From Chloroflexota bacterium (GTDB lineage: Bacteria > Chloroflexota > Dehalococcoidia > SHYB01), in the NCBI GenBank assembly GCA_016200725.1, contig JACQEE010000330.1:1-6480 (forward strand): a stretch of DNA of 6,480 nucleotides, written 5' to 3'. Both the position numbers and the translations under genes were made by a program. Positions 1-5,750 of the stretch are shown here, in pieces. Below the pieces are notes generated by a model. It was not told the origin of the DNA. It saw nothing but the letters and a program-made list of their open reading frames with translations, and did not search any database. Within the stretch, counting starts at the first letter, position 1. Every line of letters starts with the position of its first letter.

Positions 1-170
1 GCGTCACGGCATTCACCGGGCCCATCCTCGCGGGATTCATCAAGGATGCAACGGGTGAGTACCTGCTCGCGTTCTCCATCCTTGCCGCAGGCACCGCTGT
101 CGGGATCCCGTTGATCCTCCTCTCCGGCGACCCGAACCGGCGCGCGACAGCCGTCGGCGCTCCTGCTTGA
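1..170 (+). CDS. C-terminal fragment of a major facilitator superfamily transporter
   Basis: Only the last 55 codons are present, read from position 3 to a TGA at 168-170; the 5' part lies outside the window. The fragment begins with a Gly-Pro-rich segment (TGPILAGFIKDATGEY), the loop-to-helix pattern seen before the last transmembrane helix of MFS carriers such as the oxalate/formate antiporter (OFA) group. It continues into one strongly hydrophobic helix of about 20 residues (LLAFSILAAGTAVGIPLILL) and ends in a short basic, Ala-rich cytosolic tail. The role would be proton- or solute-coupled transport across the inner membrane. The substrate cannot be read from so short a piece, and the OFA resemblance is only a pattern match. 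It is convergent with the minus-strand operon and need not be related to it. Confidence 0.7.
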   Translation, partial: VTAFTGPILAGFIKDATGEYLLAFSILAAGTAVGIPLILLSGDPNRRATAVGAPA

Positions 171-213
171 ATCAACCAGGGCGCGAGCGAGGGCAAAAGG
201 CCGCAAGTAGGCG

Positions 214-936
214 TTAGCGGTACGCCTGCACGCCAAGCAACTCCGCGACCGTCTTGAACCGGTACCCCTGTGCCTGCGCCTGTTCGATAATCATCGGCAG
301 TGCAGCGAGCATCGCCGATCGGTCAGGCGCGTCGGCAGTGTCGAGACCATCGTGTAGCAGAATGATCGCCCCCGGATGCAGCTGCCTGACGACGTCTGCC
401 GCGATCTCCTGCCCTGGCCGTTGCTGCCAATCCGTAGCCTGCACATCCCAGCCGACGGCCTTGGTCCCGTGACGCTGCAGCCCCCAGCGCATCCACAGGC
501 TCGTCTTGCCATGCGGCGCACGGAAGATCAGCGGGTCCTTCCCTATCGTAGCGACGACTGCATCGCGCCCACGCTCGATATCGCGGACGCTCTGCCAGGG
601 AAACTGAAATGGCAGCCAGTACGAGTGCGAGTAGGAGTGAAGCCCGACCTCGCTGCCCGATGCAATCACTTGGCGCGAGATGTCGGGGTGACGTGTGACG
701 TTGACGCCCACCTCGAAGAACGTCGCTTTCACGCCGTACTTGGCAAGGGTGTCCAGCACCCCCAGCGTCGACGGCGTCGGCCCGTCGTCAAACGTCAGCG
801 CGATCGCGCGCTCCGTCGATGGCCCCTGCGTCACCGGCACGTGGTAGAAAGGCGCGAACAGTCCGCCCGTCCAGAGCAGGCCCAGCATGAGCGCCACGGC
901 GCCAGTGATGACGAGCACTCTCTTGTAACGGCGCAC
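214..936 (-). CDS. Membrane-anchored NodB-fold polysaccharide deacetylase
   Basis: Carbohydrate esterase family 4 (NodB) enzyme, a metal-dependent hydrolase of N- or O-acyl groups on sugars. All five family motifs are visible in the 240-residue product: TFDDGP (48-53, metal/base Asp50 and Asp51), HSYSH (His100 and His104, metal ligands), RAPHG (139-143), DVQATDW (Asp164 to Trp170) and LHDG (194-197, catalytic His195). It should therefore be active. A basic N-terminus (RRYKR) precedes one hydrophobic helix at about 6-27, with no obvious cleavage site, which predicts an anchor with the catalytic domain outside the cytoplasm. I chose GTG at 934-936 because GGAGGAGG (943-950) lies 6 bases upstream. 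An in-frame GTG at 955-957 would add seven residues but has that ribosome site inside it. It is the last gene of the operon, 21 bases after the VTT-like gene. Substrate could be peptidoglycan, an exopolysaccharide or a lipid-linked amino sugar; context favours an envelope glycan. Confidence 0.9.
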   Translation of the reverse strand: MRRYKRVLVITGAVALMLGLLWTGGLFAPFYHVPVTQGPSTERAIALTFDDGPTPSTLGVLDTLAKYGVKATFFEVGVNVTRHPDISRQVIASGSEVGLHSYSHSYWLPFQFPWQSVRDIERGRDAVVATIGKDPLIFRAPHGKTSLWMRWGLQRHGTKAVGWDVQATDWQQRPGQEIAADVVRQLHPGAIILLHDGLDTADAPDRSAMLAALPMIIEQAQAQGYRFKTVAELLGVQAYR

Positions 937-942
937 TCGATA

Positions 943-950
943 CCTCCTCC
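943..950 (-). promoter_or_regulatory. Ribosome binding site that sets the deacetylase start
   Basis: The minus strand reads GGAGGAGG, then TATCGA, then GTG at 936-934. The 6-base spacing matches four other genes here. It lies inside the longer open frame that starts at GTG 957, which argues for the shorter protein. Confidence 0.7.
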
Positions 951-957
951 GCCACAC

Positions 958-1536
958 CTAGCCCAGCCAGTGCCAGCCCTCGGTCACCAGATACACCTTC
1001 GGCAATTCTGTGACGAACTTCATACTCAGCGTCGCCCACAGCGGGTAGCGCAGCACACCAGCCGCCAGTCCAGGGAAACTGAAGGCTGGCGAGAGCGACA
1101 TGCCCAACACCACGATCGTTCGCTGCCACATATTGAGTCTCGTCAGTCGCCGCAGGATACCCGTCGATGGCAAGTTGGGCGCGATGTTGCTCCCCAGCGC
1201 GTAGGGCAGCAACTCGCCGAGCGTGGCTCCGCTCGCGGCCGTCACAGCGAGCAACCCAGGGTTGTACACCGCTCCGAGTGGCGCGATGACGAGCAGCCAC
1301 GGAAACACCGTGACGACAGGCATGTTGGCGGCGAGGGCGAATAGGAAGACCCCGAGGTAGCCGTAGCCGCCCAGCGACTTCACCTGGTCCTGCAGTCCCC
1401 AGAGCAGCGCGGTCAGCCCGAAACTCAGCAGCACCAGGCCGATCGACATCGCTAGGTGTTTCCCGCTCAGGCCCTTCTTGGCCACCGGGGACCCACCGCT
1501 TGGCGAAGGCAACGCCGTTGTCTCAACCTGTTCCAT
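958..1536 (-). CDS. Small polytopic membrane protein, probable VTT/DedA superfamily
   Basis: The 192-residue product has a polar N-terminal tail rich in Ser, Pro and Gly, a first hydrophobic helix at about 30-48, a long hydrophobic region at 59-112 broken by prolines and glycines, and two more hydrophobic stretches at about 140-160 and 165-185. The central part (ASGATLGELLPYALG, 101-115) and the later Pro/Gly pattern (SPAFSFPGLAAG, 149-160) resemble the VTT (TVP38/TMEM64/DedA) domain, whose two re-entrant hairpins carry a Gly-rich GxxxGxxxxY-type motif. DedA-superfamily members are known lipid scramblases or undecaprenyl-phosphate translocases; by inference this one could move a lipid carrier for the adjacent glycosyltransferase. 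ATG at 1534-1536 is 2 bases after the upstream TAG. There is no strong Shine-Dalgarno, so it probably depends on translational coupling; a GTG at codon 18 preceded by GGTGGG is a weaker alternative. Family assignment is moderate; a plain unknown membrane protein is the fallback. Confidence 0.75.
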   Translation of the reverse strand: MEQVETTALPSPSGGSPVAKKGLSGKHLAMSIGLVLLSFGLTALLWGLQDQVKSLGGYGYLGVFLFALAANMPVVTVFPWLLVIAPLGAVYNPGLLAVTAASGATLGELLPYALGSNIAPNLPSTGILRRLTRLNMWQRTIVVLGMSLSPAFSFPGLAAGVLRYPLWATLSMKFVTELPKVYLVTEGWHWLG

Positions 1537-1538
1537 GT

Positions 1539-3545
1539 CTACGACGCCACCGCAGCTTTGATCGGCCGGACATCGTAGACCACGAACCGCCCCTTCAAGT
1601 CGCTGTACACCATCCTCGCCTTGCCGGCGATGTCCTCCGCCTCCAGCAGCCTTATCTCATTGCGAAACGGCAATCGATAACCACGCCCGTAGCCGCGGCT
1701 GATGACGACGTAGTCGATCGTCTTCTTTTGGATATAAGTCTCGTACTCAGGCTGCGTCCACGTCTGGCGATACATCGTCTCGCCGAAGAAGTCGTTGCTC
1801 AAGATAGCGCCGTGCTGGATGAAGCGGTACTGGCCCTGCTCCTTGTTCGTCGCCTCCATCACCCGATAAGTGGCTCCGGGGACGAAGGTGGTGCTGCTGA
1901 AATAGTCCCGGTAGTCGTCATAGGCCCCGTGATAGAGACCGTAGAAGCCCTCCCAGGGCTGGCCGAACCCGTTGTTGGGCAGCATATAAAACAGCGCGAG
2001 CACAGCAAACGTCCCCGCCATGAGCGTGCTCCCCACGATGTCCGGTCGTTGCGCGGCTCCCCAACGCAGCAGGGGTGGCAGATAGAAGAGGGCCAACCTC
2101 GGGACGAGCGTCAGCGCTGTGATAGCCACAGCGTAGCCAACGGACGTGTCCTCGATCGAAGAGGAGCTCTTGAGATACAGTGCCTGTGGGATCAGCGCCA
2201 AGACGACGATGACCGACATGATGACGACCGGCCTCCGTAGGTCTCTCGAGCGTCCGATAAGCCATAGGTTGTGGATCGCGAGAATGATGCCGGTGATCAG
2301 CGGGTGCGTCCCTGCGGCAAGGAGCAACCAGAAGCCCGCGCGCACGAATCGTCGTCGCTCCAATTCGTGCACGTAGAGAAAGGCGAAGGCCAGCGACCAC
2401 ACATACGCCATCTGGAACGCGATCGTTGACTCGATAAGGGCTGGGAAGAGGATGAACAGCGTCAGCAGCCACGGGTCGCGCAACTGCGTGCGCCACACGA
2501 CCCACACCAAGAACAGCACCCCCAGCACCATCGTCCACGTGACCGCGTAGTCGCCGAACGCTGGATGCAGGATCGCGGCGAATGTCCACGGGATGAAAGC
2601 GTACGGGAACGCGAGCGCCTTGCCGTTGGAGAGCGAATCGATGTGGAACGGCAGCGAGCCGTTGTACAGATGATCCGAGATATACCAGACGTGCGCGTAG
2701 TTGTTCGCCGAGTCGGCGCTGAGGAAGATCGAGCGCACTGCAATGAGCGCCAGCAGCGTGGCGAAGACCGTCCAGGCTAGCGCCCCTACGAGAAACGGCC
2801 CCCGCTGAGCGGGGGATTTCCTCCTGAGTTTGTACATCTCGACCTGGTATCTCGCGTGCGCCAGCGCCATCGTGTCGATGAACGCATCGATGACCCGCGT
2901 CCGCGAGCGGTAGATCTTGATCGAGGCGATCGGCTCATTCGAGACCTTGAACCCCAACCGTACGAGTGTCACTGCGAGCGTCATGCTGATGCTGTAGCGC
3001 CAGTCACGCTTGTGCGCCTGCAATGCCGCGTCGATGGCCTTCATGCGGAAGAGACAGTACCCGCTCTCGATATCGTGGAAGCGCATGCCTGCGAAGATCG
3101 TACCCACCGCGGACATGTAGTAGTTGCCCAGTTTCTTGTGCAGCGCGTACAGCGAGAAGTCCCGCCTCGCCCAGACCACGTCCAGGTTTTCGCGCTCCAT
3201 AGTCTCCACGAAGCCCGCCAGTTCCGCGGGGTCGTGCTGCCCGTCGGCATCCACCGTGGCGACGATGTCGCTATCGGCGTACTGGCCTGCGCGATATCCG
3301 GCGACGGTGTGACGTAGGCCTGTGAGCAGCGCACCGGAGTAGCCCTTGTTCTGTTCGTGGCGCAGCAGCGTGGCGCGGTCTTTATGCCCGGCGACCCACT
3401 TGTCGAGGACGGCGGAACTGCCGTCCGTCGATCCATCGTCGACGATGACGATATGGTTGACCGATGGCAGCGCGGCGATGCGGTCGAGAACGCCGGCGAC
3501 GCTGCCGGCTTCGTTGTAGACCGGTACGCAGACGACGAGCCGCAC
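1539..3545 (-). CDS. Bimodular GT2 glycosyltransferase fused to a GT-C-like multi-pass membrane domain
   Basis: The 668-residue product has two parts. Residues 1-235 are a cytosolic GT-A fold family 2 transferase of the DPM1/ArnC type: PVYNE (8-12), VDDGSTDGS (35-43), the metal-binding DADGQHDP (99-106) and SGYCLFR (161-167). Such enzymes usually transfer a sugar from a nucleotide to polyprenyl phosphate. After a basic linker (RRKSPAQRGP, 241-250) comes a membrane domain with about eight to nine hydrophobic segments between roughly 250 and 522. A first large loop (SADSANNYAH, then DHLYNGSLPF and a PYAFIPW segment) resembles the lumenal loop of GT-C transferases, with Asp278 and His285 as candidate key residues. 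A polar C-terminal domain (525-668) contains DYVVISRGYG and ends in a strand-like FVVYDV, as in many GT-C proteins. I chose GTG at 3543-3545: GGAG (3552-3555) is 6 bases upstream and the protein then begins directly at the first Rossmann strand. The longer frame to 3614 overlaps the SDR gene and adds 23 unstructured residues. It starts 17 bases after the SDR stop. Confidence 0.9.
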   Translation of the reverse strand: MRLVVCVPVYNEAGSVAGVLDRIAALPSVNHIVIVDDGSTDGSSAVLDKWVAGHKDRATLLRHEQNKGYSGALLTGLRHTVAGYRAGQYADSDIVATVDADGQHDPAELAGFVETMERENLDVVWARRDFSLYALHKKLGNYYMSAVGTIFAGMRFHDIESGYCLFRMKAIDAALQAHKRDWRYSISMTLAVTLVRLGFKVSNEPIASIKIYRSRTRVIDAFIDTMALAHARYQVEMYKLRRKSPAQRGPFLVGALAWTVFATLLALIAVRSIFLSADSANNYAHVWYISDHLYNGSLPFHIDSLSNGKALAFPYAFIPWTFAAILHPAFGDYAVTWTMVLGVLFLVWVVWRTQLRDPWLLTLFILFPALIESTIAFQMAYVWSLAFAFLYVHELERRRFVRAGFWLLLAAGTHPLITGIILAIHNLWLIGRSRDLRRPVVIMSVIVVLALIPQALYLKSSSSIEDTSVGYAVAITALTLVPRLALFYLPPLLRWGAAQRPDIVGSTLMAGTFAVLALFYMLPNNGFGQPWEGFYGLYHGAYDDYRDYFSSTTFVPGATYRVMEATNKEQGQYRFIQHGAILSNDFFGETMYRQTWTQPEYETYIQKKTIDYVVISRGYGRGYRLPFRNEIRLLEAEDIAGKARMVYSDLKGRFVVYDVRPIKAAVAS
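2799..2815. repeat. Perfect GC-only inverted repeat at the GT2/membrane-domain junction
   Basis: CCCCCGC, a 3-base loop TGA, then GCGGGGG: a perfect 7-bp stem made only of G-C pairs. It lies inside the coding region and spans codons 244-249 of the fused glycosyltransferase, exactly the linker between the two domains. Neither strand shows a T-run after it, so it is not a convincing intrinsic terminator. In the mRNA it could slow the ribosome between domains, or it may be coincidence in GC-rich DNA. Confidence 0.6.
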
Positions 3546-3562
3546 GCGGTGCTCCGGTCTGG

Positions 3563-4492
3563 CTAGCCGGCCACGGCAGCCGGACGCGCGCTGGGATGCG
3601 CCTCCAGGTACCACTCGTACGACTTGCGCAATCCCTCGGCGAACGGCGTGCGCGCGATCCAGCCGAGTTCCTTCTTCGCCTTATCCGCCCTGATGTCACA
3701 ACCCTTGAAGTCGGCAGTTCGCGCAGGCGTGAACTGCAATTCCACGCCACCGACCAGTTCCTTCACGCCCTGGGCGATGTCGAGGATCGAAACCGACTCA
3801 GTGCCTTCGAGGTTGTACGTCTGGTTCTTGGCCTTGAGCGATAGCGCCGCCACGTTGCCCGCTGCCAGGTCTTTCACATAGACGAACTTGCGGTACTGCT
3901 TGCCATCGCCATTGATGGTCAGCGGCTCACCGGCGAGGGCCTTGCGGAAGAAGATTGGAATCACCAGGTCGTCGCGCATGCGCGGACCGTAGGGAATGCC
4001 GTAGCGCAGGATCGTGAACGGCAGCTGGTACATCTGCCAGTAGGAGTGGAGGAGCATCTCACCGGCGATCTTGCTGCTCGTGTAAAGGTGGCCTGCCTTG
4101 TCCAGTCTCAAGCAGGACTCTTCCGTCGCCACCTCGTCCAGCGTCGCGTTGTAGACCCAGACCGTGCTGGCGAAGAGCACGCGGGACACGCCGTTCTGCC
4201 GCGCCGCCTCGAGCACATTCGCCGTGCCCTTCATGTTCAGGTCCACGCACAGCAGCGGGTCCTTCTGCGCGTGATTCACATTGGCGACGGCGGCGAGGTG
4301 ATAGACCACCTCCATGCCCTTGGTCGCCTCGATCATGCCCTTCGTATCGCGAAGGTCGGCCTCGCGGAAGTTGATCTTCTTCGTGCGCGGCGGCAGCACA
4401 TCGATGACCGTCACATCGTGCCCAACCTCGAGCAACTGGTCGACGACGTGCGATGCGATGAACCCGCTTCCACCGGTGACTGCGATCTTAAT
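3563..4492 (-). CDS. NAD-dependent nucleotide-sugar epimerase/dehydratase (extended SDR)
   Basis: The 309-residue product is a full-length extended short-chain dehydrogenase acting on nucleotide sugars in the cytosol. The Rossmann motif TGGSGFIAS (6-14, with Ala13 where a third Gly is usual) starts right after the first strand, and Asp31 at the end of the second strand suits NAD binding. HLAAVANV (65-72) is the usual fourth-strand motif. The catalytic set is Ser109/Thr110 with Tyr137-xxx-Lys141. ILRYGIPYGPR (161-171) takes the place of the common LRxxNVYGPR, and FVYVKDLA (203-210) is typical of the family. The Thr-Asp-Glu signature of 4,6-dehydratases is absent (Ser-Thr-Val-Trp instead), so epimerase is the better guess; oxidative decarboxylation is not excluded. 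The start appears to be ATT (4490-4492) after GGAGG (4499-4503), spacing 6, overlapping the aminotransferase stop. An in-frame TTG at 4541-4543 would add 17 residues without a good ribosome site. Later GTG codons would destroy the NAD motif. Confidence 0.88.
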   Translation of the reverse strand: MKIAVTGGSGFIASHVVDQLLEVGHDVTVIDVLPPRTKKINFREADLRDTKGMIEATKGMEVVYHLAAVANVNHAQKDPLLCVDLNMKGTANVLEAARQNGVSRVLFASTVWVYNATLDEVATEESCLRLDKAGHLYTSSKIAGEMLLHSYWQMYQLPFTILRYGIPYGPRMRDDLVIPIFFRKALAGEPLTINGDGKQYRKFVYVKDLAAGNVAALSLKAKNQTYNLEGTESVSILDIAQGVKELVGGVELQFTPARTADFKGCDIRADKAKKELGWIARTPFAEGLRKSYEWYLEAHPSARPAAVAG

Positions 4493-4503
4493 GGCGGACC
4501 TCC
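4488..4503 (-). promoter_or_regulatory. Ribosome site and ATTAA stop/start overlap between aminotransferase and SDR genes
   Basis: The minus strand reads GGAGG (4499-4503), six bases, then ATTAA (4488-4492). TAA ends the aminotransferase and ATT, in the SDR frame, is the inferred start. Five bases are shared, which suggests coupled translation. Changing the third base of ATT to G would give an ordinary ATG but would turn the TAA stop into GAA. Confidence 0.6.
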
Positions 4504-5624
4504 GTGCGTAGGGTTTCCAGAGTTTGCTTGAGAGAGCCAACCACGTATAGAGCTTCGTCTTCGGTAAGGCTGGGGAAGAGCGGCAGGCAGATGTGCCGCG
4601 CGCACGCCTGCTCCGCCGCGGGCAGCGCTGCGTCGGCGTACGGAGCGAAAACCGGCTGCTTGTGCAGCGGCAGTTCATACACCTCGCCGCTCAGCGCAAC
4701 CGAGAACTGCTCGCGCATGATCTTCTTCACATCGCCGCGCTGCAGCCCGTTGGGTAAGAACACCGGGTACTTGTAGTAGTTGCTGGCCGAACCCTTCGGC
4801 AGATAGGCGCGCTTCAGATCCGGCACACCCGCCAGCGCCTCGTCATACCAGCGAGCAGCCCGCTGCCGCGCAGCGATAAACTCGGGCAGCCGCGCCAGGT
4901 GTACCAGGCCGATCGCCGCGTGTACTTCGCTCATGCGCCAGTTGGCGCCCATCCGCACATGGACGTTAGCGCCAAAACTGGACTTCCCTTGGTCGCGATA
5001 GACCACAGCCTCGGCATGGAGTTGCTCGGAGTCGGTGACCAGCATCCCGCCTTCGCCGGACGTCATCACCTTGGTAGGGTAGAACGAGAAGCAGGCCGCG
5101 TCGCCGAAACTACCGGCAGGCTTGCCGTTGAGCGTGCTGCCGTGCGCGTGCGCCGCGTCCTCGAGCAGGAACATGCCCTTCGATCGGCAGAATTTCTTGA
5201 TCTCGTCGATCCCTGGCGTGACCGCGCCGCCGATGTGCACCACGACCACCCCCGCGCATTTCGCCGTCCAGCGGTCCTTCAGCGACTGCGCGTCCATGCT
5301 GAGATGCTTTGCCTCACAGTCCACGAAGCGCGGTTTGCCACCCGCGTGGACGACCGCCGCGGCCGTCGCGAAGAAGGTGTTGGTAGGCGCCAGCACCTCT
5401 TTGCCTTCGACGCCGAACGCTCGCAGGGCGATCTCCAGGGCGCTTGTACCGCTGCTGACCGCGCAGGCGTACTTCACGCCGGCCGTCTTCGCGAAGTCGC
5501 GCTCGAACCGCTGCACGTTCGCGCCGAGCGTCAACTGCCCCGTCGCCAGCGCCTGGTCGATGAGCGAGAGAATCTGGCGGCGGTCCGCCTCGGAGAAGTC
5601 GATTTTCGCTGCTGGTACTTTCAT
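4488..5624 (-). CDS. DegT/DnrJ/EryC1/StrS family PLP-dependent sugar aminotransferase
   Basis: Fold-type I aminotransferase that adds an amino group to a keto-sugar nucleotide, usually from glutamate, in the cytosol. The 378-residue length is that of the family (ArnB, PseC, DesI type). Visible elements in order: SSGTSALEIAL (57-67, phosphate-binding of PLP), APTNTFFAT (79-87), HIGG (130-133, where HLYG is common), EDAAHAHGS (155-163, Asp156 holding the pyridine nitrogen and His159), SFYPTKVMTSGEGG (180-193, with Lys185 the Schiff-base lysine), NWRMSEVHAAIGL (228-240) and the C-terminal LPLFPSLTEDE (347-357). All catalytic residues are present. ATG at 5622-5624 has GAGG (5631-5634) 6 bases upstream. 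It is the first gene of the tight operon and overlaps the SDR gene by five bases. The enzyme that makes its keto-sugar is not evident in the window, so the product cannot be named; a 4-amino sugar is the common outcome in this family. Confidence 0.93.
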   Translation of the reverse strand: MKVPAAKIDFSEADRRQILSLIDQALATGQLTLGANVQRFERDFAKTAGVKYACAVSSGTSALEIALRAFGVEGKEVLAPTNTFFATAAAVVHAGGKPRFVDCEAKHLSMDAQSLKDRWTAKCAGVVVVHIGGAVTPGIDEIKKFCRSKGMFLLEDAAHAHGSTLNGKPAGSFGDAACFSFYPTKVMTSGEGGMLVTDSEQLHAEAVVYRDQGKSSFGANVHVRMGANWRMSEVHAAIGLVHLARLPEFIAARQRAARWYDEALAGVPDLKRAYLPKGSASNYYKYPVFLPNGLQRGDVKKIMREQFSVALSGEVYELPLHKQPVFAPYADAALPAAEQACARHICLPLFPSLTEDEALYVVGSLKQTLETLRTEVRH

Positions 5625-5750
5625 CCCTGCCCTCGCACGTATTCAAGCGTACGAGCGGCGGGTAACGTTCCAGGAATGCGAAGGTAATGATTTGGTAAAA
5701 GAACGTAGGCGGTCTCCCCGGTTGGCGAGAGTCCTGTCGGGCAGGCACTC
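5625..5750 (-). promoter_or_regulatory. Only sizeable intergenic gap; candidate operon promoter region with 11-bp-phased TTACC repeats
   Basis: 126 bases separate the HAD stop from the aminotransferase start, by far the largest gap between minus-strand genes. The stretch at about 5683-5700 is more A/T-rich than its surroundings. On the minus strand TTACC occurs three times (plus-strand GGTAA at 5661, 5683 and 5694), spaced 22 and 11 bases, so all lie on one DNA face. That phasing resembles direct-repeat operators of OmpR/PhoB-type regulators, but the motif is only 5 bases. I see no convincing -35/-10 pair and no terminator with a T-run. Confidence 0.3.

Noticed and set aside
210..226. Possible terminator hairpin (GGCGT...ACGCC) between the convergent transporter and deacetylase genes
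   Set aside because: The stem is only 5 bp with a 7-base loop, overlaps the deacetylase stop codon and has no following T-run on either strand.
376..1344. Long plus-strand open frame of about 320 codons
   Set aside because: It runs antisense across the deacetylase and VTT-like genes, has low-complexity Arg/His/Gln-rich composition and no recognisable domain; it is a GC-rich shadow frame.
5711..5748. Short inverted repeats after the HAD stop (CCTG/CAGG and TCTC/GAGA) as a terminator
   Set aside because: Stems are only 4 bp, and no uridine tract follows them directly, so they do not support an intrinsic terminator.
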